Notes: generated from the letters alone by a model not told the origin. A stretch of DNA of 64,000 nt from Poseidonocella pacifica (GCF_900111875.1 NZ_FOJU01000001.1:1025186-1089185); one strand, 5' to 3'; shown: positions 19,314 to 29,146, numbered from the stretch's first letter. Made by a program: numbers and translations.

Positions 19314-19702
19314 CAGGAGACCTGCGCGACCCAGTCGGCGAGGTTGTAGTAGGTCACCACACGGGTGATTTTTCCATCCTCAAGCGAAAAGAACGACCCG
19401 GCGGGCAAGCGATATGTCTGGCCCTTCGCTTCGGGCAGGCCTTCGTCGGTCTCCAGATAGGTGCCGTTCACGATGTACTCGGCGGCCGCGCGCGTGCCGC
19501 CCTCCGCGTCGAAAATCACGATATCCGTCAACTCTTCGCGGTAGCACCGGCTCATATGCGCGGAAAACGCGCGAAAGGCCTCTGTCCCTTCGCGGATCTT
19601 CCCTTCGTTCACATGGTGCGCGACATTAGGTGCAAGACAAGCGATCATGGCCTCTGTGTCGTTGCGGTTGAACGCGTCGAAATAGGTCGCGATGGTATTC
19701 AT
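19313..19702 (-). CDS. SnoaL-like/NTF2-fold protein
   Basis: A 129-residue cone-fold protein of the SnoaL-like/nuclear transport factor 2 superfamily: YFDAFNRNDTEAMIACLAPNVAHHVNEG near the N-terminus, then REGTEAFRAFSAHM, and closing strands GKITRVVTYYNLADWVAQV. Members are polyketide cyclases, isomerases or ligand-binding proteins, so a precise role cannot be given. ATG 19702 is chosen over the longer frame because conservation starts there. It sits between the UPF0262 gene and the GNAT gene. Confidence 0.8.
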   Translation of the reverse strand: MNTIATYFDAFNRNDTEAMIACLAPNVAHHVNEGKIREGTEAFRAFSAHMSRCYREELTDIVIFDAEGGTRAAAEYIVNGTYLETDEGLPEAKGQTYRLPAGSFFSLEDGKITRVVTYYNLADWVAQVS

Positions 19703-19724
19703 GCATGATGTTCCTTGTATGATC

Positions 19725-20198
19725 TCAACCGCCGAAGTGCAGAACGCAGACCAGCGTAAAGAGGCGGCGGGCGGTCGGCAGGTCAATGCTGGCTTTTCCG
19801 TCCAGTCGATCCAGCAAGATCCGCGCGCCTTCGTCGTGTATGCCGCGCCGCGCGCCGTCTATCGCTTCGATCTGGCTCGGGGGAAGGCGCCGGACGGCAT
19901 CAAAATAGCTCTCGCAGATCTGGAAATAATCCTTCACCACCTGACGGAACGGAGAAAGCGATAGGTGAAACTCGCTCGCTGGTGCGTCTGCTTCGGTGCG
20001 GAGATCGAAGACAAGACGCTGCTCTCGGATGCACAGGGTCAGCCGATATGGACCCTCGGGCGTGTCATCCTTTTCCGGCAAGGCAAACTTGTTGTCCTCA
20101 AGCAGATCAAAGATCGCCACGCGCCGTTCCTGCTCGATCTCAGGGGTCGGCGGCGGAAGGGCGCTGTCATCCAGCTCGATATGGGCAAGACGGGTCAT
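19725..20198 (-). CDS. UPF0262 family protein
   Basis: A 157-residue conserved alphaproteobacterial protein of unknown function (MTRLAHIELDDS...EIEQERRVAIFDLLEDNKFALP at the N-terminus and DEGARILLDRLDGKASIDLPTARRLFTLVCVLHF at the end). ATG 20198 matches the family N-terminus; an upstream TTG at 20216 is less likely. It lies 56 bp downstream of hisD, the neighbour I associate with this family in Rhodobacteraceae. Confidence 0.88.
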   Translation of the reverse strand: MTRLAHIELDDSALPPPTPEIEQERRVAIFDLLEDNKFALPEKDDTPEGPYRLTLCIREQRLVFDLRTEADAPASEFHLSLSPFRQVVKDYFQICESYFDAVRRLPPSQIEAIDGARRGIHDEGARILLDRLDGKASIDLPTARRLFTLVCVLHFGG

Positions 20199-20254
20199 GG
20201 GCGGGCTCGCAGGCAATCTTTGGCCTGCTTAGACGATGGCGCGCTCCCCGGCAA

Positions 20255-21556
20255 TCAGCCGTTCGTCTTACGCAGTCGCGCCGTCACCGAAAGCCCATGC
20301 GCCTCAAGGCTTTCGGCCCGCGCGAGCGTTTCTGCGGCGGGCCCGATAGCCCGCAAGGCCTCAGGCGTCATCCGTGCCAAGGTCGTGCGCTTGAGGAAGT
20401 CCAGCACGGAGAGGCCGGAGGAAAATCGTGCCGAACGCGCCGTGGGCAGCACGTGGTTCGGCCCGCCGACGTAGTCTCCGATGGCTTCCGGCGTCCATTG
20501 ACCGAGGAAAATTGCCCCTGCATGGGTGATCTTGGCGCTGAGCGCATCAGGGTCCGCCACGCAAAGCTCAAGGTGCTCCGGCGCGACCCGGTCGGACAGA
20601 GCCGCCGCCACATCAAGATCCGGCACGGTGATCACGGCGCCGAAATCACGCCAACTTGCCCCCGCAATGGCCCGCCGCTCCAGCACCTTCAGGTGACCAT
20701 CTACCGCCTTGGCCACGGCCTGTCCAAAGGCGCGGTCGGTGGTGATCAGGATGGATTGCGCGCTCTCGTCATGCTCGGCCTGACTGAGCAGGTCGAGGGC
20801 GATGAAGTCAGGATCATTGTCGGCATCAGCAATCACCAGGATCTCTGACGGGCCAGCGATCATGTCGATGCCGACCCGGCCAAAGACACGTCGCTTGGCG
20901 GCGGCGACAAAGGCATTACCCGGACCGGTGATCTTGTCCACCGGCCGAATGGTTTGGGTACCATAGGCGAGCGCCGCAATCGCTTGTGCACCGCCGACAC
21001 GATAGATCTCATCCACCCCAGATATCCGGGCGGCCAGCAGGACCAGCGGATTGGCGATACCATCCGGGGTCGGCACGGTGATCGCAAGACGCGGCACGCC
21101 CGCAACCTTTGCCGGGATCGCATTCATCAGCACGGACGAGGGATACGAAGCCAGTCCGCCCGGCACATAGAGGCCCGCCGCAGCAACAGGACCCCAGCGC
21201 CAGCCGAGCATTGCGCCCGCGGCATCTGTCCACTGGGCATCTTCGGGCATCTGGCGTTCGTGATAGGCGCGAATGCGCTCCGCCGCGTGTTCCAGTGCGG
21301 CACGGTCTTCATCTGAGACACGGGCGCAAAGTTCGTCGACCTCTTGCGCAGAGAAGGCAAGCCCCCCCGCTTCCAGTTCGAGCCTGTCGAACTTCGCCGT
21401 GTACTCGAGCAGAGCCGCATCGCCCCGAGCGCGCACATCCGCGATGATATCCGCAACCGTGGCGTCGACGTCCGGGCTGTCTTCCCGCTTGGCGCTCAGA
21501 AGCGCGGCAAAAGCGGTTTCGAAATCCGGGTCCTGGGAATCAAGAAAAACGGGCAT
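20255..21556 (-). CDS. hisD: Histidinol dehydrogenase
   Basis: A 433-residue zinc enzyme catalysing the last two oxidations in histidine synthesis (L-histidinol to L-histidine with 2 NAD+). Signature segments are GWRWGPVAAAGLYVPGGLASYPSSVLMNAIPAKVAGV, ITGPGNAFVAAAKRRVFGRVGIDMIAGPSEILVIAD, the QAEHDESAQSILIT block with Gln/His metal ligands, and the C-terminal PTARSARFSSGLSVLDFLKR. Its length is normal. It is first in a minus-strand run with UPF0262, SnoaL-like and GNAT genes. Confidence 0.97.
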   Translation of the reverse strand: MPVFLDSQDPDFETAFAALLSAKREDSPDVDATVADIIADVRARGDAALLEYTAKFDRLELEAGGLAFSAQEVDELCARVSDEDRAALEHAAERIRAYHERQMPEDAQWTDAAGAMLGWRWGPVAAAGLYVPGGLASYPSSVLMNAIPAKVAGVPRLAITVPTPDGIANPLVLLAARISGVDEIYRVGGAQAIAALAYGTQTIRPVDKITGPGNAFVAAAKRRVFGRVGIDMIAGPSEILVIADADNDPDFIALDLLSQAEHDESAQSILITTDRAFGQAVAKAVDGHLKVLERRAIAGASWRDFGAVITVPDLDVAAALSDRVAPEHLELCVADPDALSAKITHAGAIFLGQWTPEAIGDYVGGPNHVLPTARSARFSSGLSVLDFLKRTTLARMTPEALRAIGPAAETLARAESLEAHGLSVTARLRKTNG

Positions 21557-21631
21557 GGTCTCTCCGGGAACTGCTGGCCCCGGTGCATAGCCGCCCCGCG
21601 CGCAGGTCTCAAGGCGGCAGGGTGACGCCGT

Positions 21632-22438
21632 TTACGCATCGCGATCCATGATCCACTTCACCGCCGGATCGGGAACAAAGCGCCAATTGCGGCGCGGTCC
21701 TGCCATGACGTTGAGATAATACATCTCAAATCCGTAAGGCGCGCCACAGGGATGATGCCCGCGCGGCACAAGAACGACATCCCCGTTTGCCACGGCCATC
21801 GTCTCATCAAGTGAGCCGTCATCGGTATAGACCCGCTGAACCCCGAAACCCGTCGCCGGATTGAGACGGTGATAATAAGTTTCCTCGAGATACGTGATCC
21901 GGGGAAAATCGTCTTCGTCATGGCGGTGGCTGGGATACGAAGACCAGTGACCGGCGGGGGTAAATACCTCCGTGACCAGCAAAGAGTCGCAGTAGTCCTC
22001 ATTCTCCATGGCGATGTTGTTGATAAAGCGCGTGTTGGTACCCTTGCCGCGTTCGGTCAGGGAAATGCCTTCTGGCCCGATACGCCGCGCCGGATGCCCT
22101 CCCCGCCCCGGAGCCGAGCAAACGGCAATGGTGCAATCGGTCGTCGCCACGGCGCGCCAATCGCTCCCGTCCGGCAGGTACAGGCAGTGGGGTGGGCTCT
22201 TCTCGAACACATTCATTCGATCCCCCAATTCCCCCCAATCCCGGCTTGCCCCGGTGATCTTGGCTTTCCCCTCCACCATCACGAGGATCACTTCCCGGCT
22301 TTCCGTCACGCCGCTGGCGCTTTCCCCAGCCCGCAGCCGGTAGAGGGAAAACCCAACATAGCGCCAACCGGCGGTTTCGGGCGTGATCCTGTGGACCTCA
22401 CCATGAGTGCCGAATGGCTTCTGCAACAGGTGGCTCAT
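21632..22438 (-). CDS. iolB: 5-deoxy-glucuronate isomerase (IolB)
   Basis: A 268-residue cupin-type isomerase converting 5-deoxy-D-glucuronate to 2-deoxy-5-keto-D-gluconate in myo-inositol catabolism. Metal-binding cupin motifs are SSYPSHRHDEDDFPRITYLEETYYHRLNP and the later VVLVPRGHHPCGAPYGFEMYYLNVMAGP. ATG 22438 overlaps the iolE stop as ATGA and has GGAGG seven bases upstream; the ATG at 22444 would be too close to that site. It is the last gene of the iolC-D-E-B run. Confidence 0.95.
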   Translation of the reverse strand: MSHLLQKPFGTHGEVHRITPETAGWRYVGFSLYRLRAGESASGVTESREVILVMVEGKAKITGASRDWGELGDRMNVFEKSPPHCLYLPDGSDWRAVATTDCTIAVCSAPGRGGHPARRIGPEGISLTERGKGTNTRFINNIAMENEDYCDSLLVTEVFTPAGHWSSYPSHRHDEDDFPRITYLEETYYHRLNPATGFGVQRVYTDDGSLDETMAVANGDVVLVPRGHHPCGAPYGFEMYYLNVMAGPRRNWRFVPDPAVKWIMDRDA

Positions 22439-23361
22439 GCGCATTCCTCCGCTGGGGATGTATCGACCTCAAGCCCATAGCGGGCGCAGAGGTCTCGAAT
22501 CGTATCATAGCCCAGCTTGGACGCTTCATAGGGAGAGACCTTGGCCGGGTCCTGCTCCGCTTCGACGACAATCCACCCTTCGTACCCCATCGAGGCCAAC
22601 TGCTTCGTTACCGCTGCAAAATCGATGGAGCCTTCTGGATCGCCCGGAACAGTAAAGGCGCCGGCAATCACCGCGTCGAGGAAGGACCAGTCCTTTGCCC
22701 GGGCTTCGGCGGCCACATCCTTGCGGAGGTCCTTGTAGTGGACATGAAGAATGCGATCCCCCCACTTGTCGAGCGTACCGAGCAGATCCCCACCCCCGAA
22801 CACCAGATGCCCGGTGTCATAGAGCAAGGTTACCTCAGGCGAGCTGCCCCCCATCAGGCGGTCGATATCCTCCTGATCCTCGATAAAGGCCCCCATATGA
22901 TGGTGATACGCAAGCGGCAGACCCTTGTCCGTCATCCATTTGGCAAGTTCAGAGAGCTTGCCCGCATAGGTCCGCACCTCATCCGCCGAAAGCTTGGGGC
23001 GATTGTTGACCGGGATCGTCCTGTCACCCTGCACGGTGTTGGAGCACTCGGCATAGACGAGACAGGGCGCGCCAAGCGCGGCGAATTGTTCGACCTGCTC
23101 TGCGATTGCGGCCTTTTCCGTCTCGACGTCATTGATCAGCAGATTGCCCGAACACCACCCCCCACAAAGCGCGGTGTCGTATTCCGCCAGATAGCGCCGA
23201 AGGCCTTTGGTGTCCTGCGGCATCCTGCGCCCGCGTTCGACCCCAGTATAGCCGATCTCGCGCGCTTCGCGCAGCGCCTGTTCCATGGTGTAGGCCGCGG
23301 TAAGGTCCGGCAGGTCATCATTCTGCCACGCTATGGGGGAGATACCGATCTTGACGGTCAT
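22435..23361 (-). CDS. iolE: myo-Inosose-2 dehydratase (IolE)
   Basis: A 308-residue TIM-barrel lyase that dehydrates 2-keto-myo-inositol. Characteristic stretches are KIGISPIAWQNDDLPDL at the start, GYTGVERGRRMPQD, LPLAYHHHMGAFIED, LLYDTGHLVFGGGD, ILHVHYKDLR with metal-binding His/Asp, and the final GWIVVEAEQDP. The open frame extends upstream of 23361, but homology starts at MTVKIGISP. A 56-bp gap separates it from iolD. Confidence 0.96.
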   Translation of the reverse strand: MTVKIGISPIAWQNDDLPDLTAAYTMEQALREAREIGYTGVERGRRMPQDTKGLRRYLAEYDTALCGGWCSGNLLINDVETEKAAIAEQVEQFAALGAPCLVYAECSNTVQGDRTIPVNNRPKLSADEVRTYAGKLSELAKWMTDKGLPLAYHHHMGAFIEDQEDIDRLMGGSSPEVTLLYDTGHLVFGGGDLLGTLDKWGDRILHVHYKDLRKDVAAEARAKDWSFLDAVIAGAFTVPGDPEGSIDFAAVTKQLASMGYEGWIVVEAEQDPAKVSPYEASKLGYDTIRDLCARYGLEVDTSPAEECA

Positions 23362-23417
23362 GGTCTCTGGGTCTTTCCAAATAGGCTGACAAGGTTTGTA
23401 GCGGATATGGGCGCTCG

Positions 23418-25244
23418 CTAGTTGAGCGCACGCTCCTTCAGGCGGTCTTCGTAGGCGGCGCGCTTCTCGCGTACCTCTTCGCGCTCCGAAACTTCCGGCA
23501 CGGCAACATCCCACCAGTGACCTCCGTGAGGTGTGCTCGGATAGGGATCCGTATCGATCACGATGACGAAAGGGCCTGCTGCGCATTTCGCGCGGGTGAG
23601 CGCGTCTTCCAACTCATCAATGCTATCGACGTGAAGGGCCGCAGCCCCCATGGAAGCGGCATGTGCCGCAAAGTCGATATTGGCGGGATTGACGTGGTGG
23701 GAATGGGCAAGGAGGTTGTTGAACTCAGCGCCACCGGTGCCCATTTGCAGCCGGTTGATGCAGCCATATCCCCGGTTGTCCGTAATCACGACGGTCATGT
23801 CGAGGCCAAGCATCACGGCGGTGGCCAGTTCGGAATTGGCCATCATGTAAGACCCATCCCCTACCATGCAAACCACATCCCGGTCAGGTTCAGCCATCTT
23901 GATGCCCATGGCACCTGCAACCTCATAGCCCATGCAGGAATATCCGTATTCCATGTGGTATCCACCCGGACGCGGCGCTTTCCAAAGCTTGTGCAATTCG
24001 CCCGGCATTGTGCCCGCTGCGGACATGACGACCGTATCGACGCCGCTGCTCCGCTGCACCGCGCCGATGACCTGCTGATCGGTGGGCAGCGCATTCGGCA
24101 CCGGCTTGGATCGCGCGGTCAGAGGGTCGACGGACGCAAACCATTCATCCTTCAACTCAGCCCGAGGCGCTTCGAAACGCCGCCCGCCCAGAGCGAGGCT
24201 GAGCGCCTCCAGACCCGCCAATGCATCACAACAAAGCGGCTCTGCTCCGTGCTTCATCGCGTCGTAGGCCGCCACGTTCAGTGATACGAGTCGAGGGTTG
24301 CGGAAAAGATTCCAAGACCCTGTGGTGAAATCCTGAAACCGCGTTCCCACACCAAGTAAAAGATCCGCCTCGGCACAGATGATGTTGGCGGAGGACGATC
24401 CGGTCACCCCGACTGGTCCGAAGTTCAGCGGATGATCCCACGCAACTGCTGACTTGCCGGCCTGAGTCTCGACGACGGGGATCCGGTGCGTCTCACAGAA
24501 GATCCGCAGGGCCTCGGTCGCGCCGGAGAAATGAACACCCCCGCCCGCCACGACGACGGGCTTCTTGGCCGAAAGCAGCATTCCCGCCACCCGGTCAACC
24601 TCCTGCGGATCGGCTGCCGGCCTGCGTACGCGCCATACCCGCGCCTCAAAGAAACTTTCCGGCCAGTCATAGGCCTCTGCCTGCACATCCTGACAAAACG
24701 ACAGGCACACCGGCCCGCATTCCGCAGGGTCCGTCATCACTCGAAAAGCGCGGGGCAAGGCCGTCAGAAGGATCTCGGGCCGGGTGATCCGGTCGAAGTA
24801 ACGCGTGACCGGACGAAAGCAGTCATTCGCGGAGATTGTGCCGTCTTCGAAATCCTCGATCTGTTGCAGAACGGGATCGGGCCCGCGTCCCGCAAAGACG
24901 TCCCCCGGAATAAGCAGCAACGGCAGCCGGTTCACATGGGCCAAGGCGGCCGCCGTCACCATGTTTGTCGCGCCGGGCCCGATCGAGGACGTGACCGCCA
25001 TCGCCCTTCTGCGCCCGAGCTGTTTGGCATAGGCGATTGCGGCATGTGCCATCGTCTGTTCGTTCTGTCCCCGGTAGGTCTGAATGGCATCGCGTTCGGC
25101 ATGGAGCGCCTCACCGATCCCCGCCACGTTCCCGTGGCCAAAGATCGCCCAGATCCCGGCGAGAAACGGCTCGCCCTCTTCGTTGAGTTGCGCCGCGAGG
25201 TATCTCACCATGGCCTGAGCGGCCGTCAGTCTGATCGTTGTCAT
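23418..25244 (-). CDS. iolD: 3D-(3,5/4)-trihydroxycyclohexane-1,2-dione hydrolase (IolD)
   Basis: A 608-residue thiamine-diphosphate enzyme that opens the ring of the diketo intermediate to 5-deoxy-glucuronate. The PYR domain contains GNVAGIGEALHAERDAIQTYRGQNEQTMAHAA with the catalytic Glu region, the central domain has KPVVVAGGGVHFSGA, and the PP domain has the ThDP motif MVGDGSYMMANSELATAVMLGLDMTVVITDN. ATG 25244 overlaps the iolC stop as ATGA. Its length and context match IolD. Confidence 0.96.
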   Translation of the reverse strand: MTTIRLTAAQAMVRYLAAQLNEEGEPFLAGIWAIFGHGNVAGIGEALHAERDAIQTYRGQNEQTMAHAAIAYAKQLGRRRAMAVTSSIGPGATNMVTAAALAHVNRLPLLLIPGDVFAGRGPDPVLQQIEDFEDGTISANDCFRPVTRYFDRITRPEILLTALPRAFRVMTDPAECGPVCLSFCQDVQAEAYDWPESFFEARVWRVRRPAADPQEVDRVAGMLLSAKKPVVVAGGGVHFSGATEALRIFCETHRIPVVETQAGKSAVAWDHPLNFGPVGVTGSSSANIICAEADLLLGVGTRFQDFTTGSWNLFRNPRLVSLNVAAYDAMKHGAEPLCCDALAGLEALSLALGGRRFEAPRAELKDEWFASVDPLTARSKPVPNALPTDQQVIGAVQRSSGVDTVVMSAAGTMPGELHKLWKAPRPGGYHMEYGYSCMGYEVAGAMGIKMAEPDRDVVCMVGDGSYMMANSELATAVMLGLDMTVVITDNRGYGCINRLQMGTGGAEFNNLLAHSHHVNPANIDFAAHAASMGAAALHVDSIDELEDALTRAKCAAGPFVIVIDTDPYPSTPHGGHWWDVAVPEVSEREEVREKRAAYEDRLKERALN

Positions 25245-27151
25245 GCTGCGTCCTCCTGCCGGTTTGCGCGGGCGTTGTCCCAGATTTCGCAAAGCCGGGT
25301 ATAGTTGTCTTTCATGGTGATGACGGCCAACTCATCGCTGATGGTCCCCGCCATCCACGCCTTTGCCGCGGCGCCAAAGATCGTACGCCCGACGGCGAAA
25401 CCCTTGACCAGCTCGAACTTCGCAGCCACCTCGAAACTCTGTGCAAGCGCCGCTTCGTCCGCAGCAAGCCCCAGAACGACGATGCCCCGGGTATGCCGGT
25501 CATGCGCTTCGATCGCGGCGCACGCGGCGCCCCATCCGGCCTCGGTTCGCATCGGCTCCAGCTTCCACCAATCGGGATAGACACCAAGTTCGTAAAACCG
25601 GTGGATGATCTGGGCCGTGGTGCCATCGTCCACCGGTGCGACCTTGGACGGGATGACCTCAAGCAGGAATTCAAGCCGATTGCGACGTGCGGCTTGAAAA
25701 AGCCGCGAGACGGTTGCTTCCTGAGCGGCCCGCGTTTCCGCGTCATCATCCGGATGATAGAAGCACAGGCACTTGACCACATGCTCCGACGGCCATTCCG
25801 CCAAACCGCCATAATCCGGGCCGATCTCCGGCTCCAGTGTCAGCGGTCTGGAACCCGGCCATTCAACGGGGCGGCCAATCCACAGCCCCTGTCCCGCCGC
25901 GCGGTGCAAGGCGCGGCGACCAAGCCGGTGGTCGCAAAGCAAGCCATATCCTTGGCGCCCTGCCGCAACCCCTGCGCAAGCATCAAGGCATAGCTCCTTG
26001 AAACGTCCGATTTTTTCAGGATTCGCGCCCTCAATCTCTTCCATCTGGATGCGGTGATCAAAGGCGAAGACGCGCATGCTCGACCAATCCCCCTTGCGGT
26101 TCGTAGACCAGTGAATCTGTTCCAACTCCGGATCATGGCGCAGGGCCGGCGTCTTTACCCCCCGCGACAAGAAGAACTGAAGCTCTTCCCACGAAGGATA
26201 AGCCGGTGTGCACCCGTGACGGCTGACGGCAAAGGCACCGCAGGCATTCGCGTATTTGAGGGCCGTCGGCCAATCTTCCCCGTCGAGCCAGCCCTTCAGC
26301 AAGCCCGACATGAACCCGTCTCCCGCACCCAGCACGTTGAAGACTTCGATGGGGAAACCGGGGCCTGTCTGACCATCGTCGAGGCTTTCAGGGATCGGGC
26401 CCTCGAACGCCGCCGCCCCCGCCGCGCCGCGTTTGCACACAAGAACCGCGTCACTCACCGCCCGAACCGCGCGGAGTGCCGCAACCGTATCGGTGGTACC
26501 GCCCGCAATGTGGAATTCCTCTTCAGTGCCCACGATCAGATCAAAGAGGTGCAAAGTCGATTGCAGCTTGGCCGTGACTTCCGGGGAGGCGATGAAGCGG
26601 TTCTCCCCGTCGCCGTGCCCTGACAAGCCCCAGAGATTGGGGCGATAGTCGATATCCAGCGCGGTGCGTGCGCCGTTCTTGCGTGCCAGGTGAAGCGCGC
26701 GTAGCACGGCGTTTTCGGTTCGCGCATTGCTCAGGTGCGTGCCCGTCGCGACAACGGAGCGGGCGCGGGCGATAAATGCCTCGTCCACATCCGCTTCGCA
26801 AAGGGCCATGTCCGCGCAATTCTCCCGGTAGAAGATCAGCGGAAACTGATCCTCGTCTCGGATCCCCAAGAGGACAAGCGCAGTCAGGCGTTCGGGGTCG
26901 GTGACAACACCGGTCGTATCGACCCCTTCCCGCGCGAGTTCCTCGCGCAGGAAGCGGCCCATATGCTCATCCCCGACGCGGGTGAGTAGCGCAGAGCGAA
27001 GCCCGAGCCGCGCCGTACCCGTCGCCATGTTGGTGGGCGATCCGCCCACGTATTTCTCAAAGGACCGCATGTCCTCCAGACGTCCACCCACCTGCGCACC
27101 ATAAAGGTCAACCGAAGAGCGTCCGATGGTGATCAGATCGAGATCGGTCAT
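25241..27151 (-). CDS. iolC: Fused 5-dehydro-2-deoxygluconokinase / DUF2090 aldolase (IolC)
   Basis: A 636-residue two-domain protein. The N-terminal half is a PfkB-family kinase (LITIGRSSVDLYG, VGGSPTNMATGTARLG, and the C-terminal NVLGAGDGFMSGLLKGWLDG anion hole/base motif) that phosphorylates 2-deoxy-5-keto-gluconate. The C-terminal half is the DUF2090 class, which belongs to the aldolase TIM barrels (VFAFDHRIQMEEIEG, YGLLCDHRLG, GIVVLGLAADEA) and is thought to cleave the phosphorylated product (the IolJ step). This fused form is common in proteobacterial iol clusters. ATG 27151 (MTDLDLITIGRS) is chosen; the open frame continues upstream without homology. Confidence 0.93.
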   Translation of the reverse strand: MTDLDLITIGRSSVDLYGAQVGGRLEDMRSFEKYVGGSPTNMATGTARLGLRSALLTRVGDEHMGRFLREELAREGVDTTGVVTDPERLTALVLLGIRDEDQFPLIFYRENCADMALCEADVDEAFIARARSVVATGTHLSNARTENAVLRALHLARKNGARTALDIDYRPNLWGLSGHGDGENRFIASPEVTAKLQSTLHLFDLIVGTEEEFHIAGGTTDTVAALRAVRAVSDAVLVCKRGAAGAAAFEGPIPESLDDGQTGPGFPIEVFNVLGAGDGFMSGLLKGWLDGEDWPTALKYANACGAFAVSRHGCTPAYPSWEELQFFLSRGVKTPALRHDPELEQIHWSTNRKGDWSSMRVFAFDHRIQMEEIEGANPEKIGRFKELCLDACAGVAAGRQGYGLLCDHRLGRRALHRAAGQGLWIGRPVEWPGSRPLTLEPEIGPDYGGLAEWPSEHVVKCLCFYHPDDDAETRAAQEATVSRLFQAARRNRLEFLLEVIPSKVAPVDDGTTAQIIHRFYELGVYPDWWKLEPMRTEAGWGAACAAIEAHDRHTRGIVVLGLAADEAALAQSFEVAAKFELVKGFAVGRTIFGAAAKAWMAGTISDELAVITMKDNYTRLCEIWDNARANRQEDAA

Positions 27152-27152
27152 A

Positions 27153-27974
27153 TCACACCGTCCCCCCAAGTGAGCCCTCGAGTTGCGCAATCTCCTGACC
27201 GCCGGCCATGAGATCCTGCAACGCTTCGGGCGTGATTTCCCCACGGGTCGCGGTTCCGAGGGTCTTGCCACGGTTAAGTACCGTAAAACGGTCACCAACT
27301 GCCAGCGCATGCCGGACGTTGTGCGAGATAAACACGACGCCCACACCCTGTTTGCGCACCCGGTCGATTGTGGCCAGAACGTTGGATGTCTGGCGCACCC
27401 CGAGCGCGGATGTCGGCTCATCGAGGATCAGCACACGCGCGCCGAAAAAAACCGCGCGGGCGATCGCTACTGTCTGACGCTCCCCCCCCGAGAGGGTGCC
27501 CACGGCCTGATCGGGACCGCGAAGATTGATCCCCATCTTGCGCATTTCCTCGACCGCCGCCTCATTCATCGCGGCGGTATCCATGCGCTTCAAGGGGCCC
27601 TTCCCGATGGTGGGTTCGCGCCCCATGAAGAAATTGCGCGCAACGCTCATGAGCGGGATCATGGCAAGGTCCTGAAACACAGTGGCAATACCGGCTTCCA
27701 TTGCGTCGCGCGGGCTGGAGAAATCCATCGGCTTGCCGTCGATCGTGATGGTGCCGTGAGTTGGTTTGTGGACCCCTGACATCGTCTTGATGAAGGTCGA
27801 TTTCCCCGCGCCGTTGTCGCCCAGAAGGCAGTGGCACTCCCCGGGGCGGACGTCAAAGCTTACGCCCGCCAGTGCGATGATGTTGCCGAAGTGCTTTTCT
27901 ATATCGCGCATCTCGACGATAGGCTGAGTTTGCGCAACCGGATCGCCGTGGTGAAATGTGGTGTCATGAGTCAT
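27153..27974 (-). CDS. Sugar-type ABC transporter ATP-binding protein (probable inositol)
   Basis: A 273-residue ATPase of the carbohydrate uptake family. Walker A is [11 protein letters not shown], the signature is LSGGERQ, Walker B is [12 protein letters not shown], and the switch His is in VVFISHN. It carries one nucleotide-binding domain only, like FrcA, rather than the tandem domains of RbsA/IatA-type proteins. It follows the permease with a 2-bp gap and precedes iolC by 1 bp, so uptake and catabolism are in one transcription unit. Substrate assignment to inositol comes from the context. Confidence 0.92.
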   Translation of the reverse strand: MTHDTTFHHGDPVAQTQPIVEMRDIEKHFGNIIALAGVSFDVRPGECHCLLGDNGAGKSTFIKTMSGVHKPTHGTITIDGKPMDFSSPRDAMEAGIATVFQDLAMIPLMSVARNFFMGREPTIGKGPLKRMDTAAMNEAAVEEMRKMGINLRGPDQAVGTLSGGERQTVAIARAVFFGARVLILDEPTSALGVRQTSNVLATIDRVRKQGVGVVFISHNVRHALAVGDRFTVLNRGKTLGTATRGEITPEALQDLMAGGQEIAQLEGSLGGTV

Positions 27975-27976
27975 CT

Positions 27977-29080
27977 TCAGCGCTCCCCGGTGACTTGCTT
28001 GCGGATGTAGTTGTTGAACAGCACCGCGATCAGAAGCATCCCGCCCAGGAAGATCTGAAACCAGTCCTGATCGAAATTGGTGTATGTCAGACCTATGGTG
28101 ACCATGCCAAAGATGATCGCCCCGAAGAAGGCCCCGATTGCCGACCCATAGCCACCCGTCAGCAGGCACCCGCCAATAACCGCCGCGATGATCGCTTCGA
28201 ACTCTTTCATGAAGCCACGCCGCGCGTCGGTTGAGCCGGAGTCCATGACCGTGATGATGGCGACAAGCGCGCCGCACATCGCAGCAAACATGAACAGGGA
28301 AATCTTCACCTTGCGCACCGGCACACCGGAGTTGGAGGCCGCCGTCCGGTCCCCGCCGCTGGCAAAGACCCAGTTGCCCTGCGGCGTACGAAGCAGAACG
28401 TATGTCGCCACGAGAGCAAGACCGATGAACCACAGGATTTCCACTGGAATACCGGGTATCTTGGGACGTCCGTTCTTGAAGGTTTCCACAAGCCCCGCTT
28501 CGGCGAGCCAGAGGAACAGCGGGCCGAACGCATCGCCCGAAAAGAACGGCGCAAGCCAGTCCCCTTCGACCGCGTCGCGAACGCCCCGAAGCTGTGTCGA
28601 GCCGCCCGAGGCAAGCTTCAGCCCTACAAGCGACGCACCACGCAGGACGAAGAGAAAGGCCAACGTGACGATGAATGACGGAAGGCCAGTCTTGAGAACA
28701 ATGGTCCCGTTGACCGCGCCGATCCCCGCGGCAACCGCCAGCGTCAGGGGAATTGCGAGAATGAGAGGCAGGCCGAAGGTTACGGTGCAGGCCCCGAAAA
28801 TCAGCCCCGCGAACGCCACCATAGACCCGATGGAGAGGTCAAATTCCCCGCCGATCATGAGCATGGCCGCGCCGATCGCAAGAATGCCCAGTTGGGCCGC
28901 GGGCGTCATGAAGTTCATGATGCCCGACAGTGTGAACATTGAACTGTCGGCCGTGATCGCGAAGAAAACCGTGACGAGTATGACGCCGGCAATCGCGCCC
29001 AGCTCCGGCCGCTTGATGAGGCGCGCGCCAATTCCCTCGCGCTTCAGCCGTTCATCCGGAATAATCCCAGTGGTATCCAT
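27977..29080 (-). CDS. Sugar-type ABC transporter permease (probable inositol)
   Basis: A 367-residue RbsC-like inner-membrane permease with about ten hydrophobic helices. It shows the family motif region ([32 protein letters not shown]...) and [45 protein letters not shown]. It starts 31 bp after a very stable hairpin that follows the binding-protein gene. The N-terminus is cytoplasmic ([21 protein letters not shown]). Confidence 0.94.
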   Translation of the reverse strand: MDTTGIIPDERLKREGIGARLIKRPELGAIAGVILVTVFFAITADSSMFTLSGIMNFMTPAAQLGILAIGAAMLMIGGEFDLSIGSMVAFAGLIFGACTVTFGLPLILAIPLTLAVAAGIGAVNGTIVLKTGLPSFIVTLAFLFVLRGASLVGLKLASGGSTQLRGVRDAVEGDWLAPFFSGDAFGPLFLWLAEAGLVETFKNGRPKIPGIPVEILWFIGLALVATYVLLRTPQGNWVFASGGDRTAASNSGVPVRKVKISLFMFAAMCGALVAIITVMDSGSTDARRGFMKEFEAIIAAVIGGCLLTGGYGSAIGAFFGAIIFGMVTIGLTYTNFDQDWFQIFLGGMLLIAVLFNNYIRKQVTGER

Positions 29081-29111
29081 GTTAATCCCCTCCCCCTATC
29101 TTCAGACAAAC

Positions 29112-29146
29112 GGGGGCCGTGGCGCGGCGTTTGCGCCACGGCCCCC
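29112..29146. terminator. 14-bp perfect stem-loop between binding protein and permease genes
   Basis: GGGGGCCGTGGCGC and GCGCCACGGCCCCC pair perfectly around a 7-base loop, 29 bp after the binding-protein stop. There is no T-run, so it looks like a partial terminator or an mRNA-stabilising structure. Such structures usually allow more binding protein than permease to be made. Confidence 0.75.

Noticed and set aside
18087..19349. A 420-codon open frame on the plus strand opposite murB and the GNAT gene
   Set aside because: It is a composition shadow spanning two real genes; no motif is visible.
21557..21631. Possible terminator after iolB
   Set aside because: Only a GCCGCC/GGCGGC pair with a long loop and no T-run is present; not convincing.
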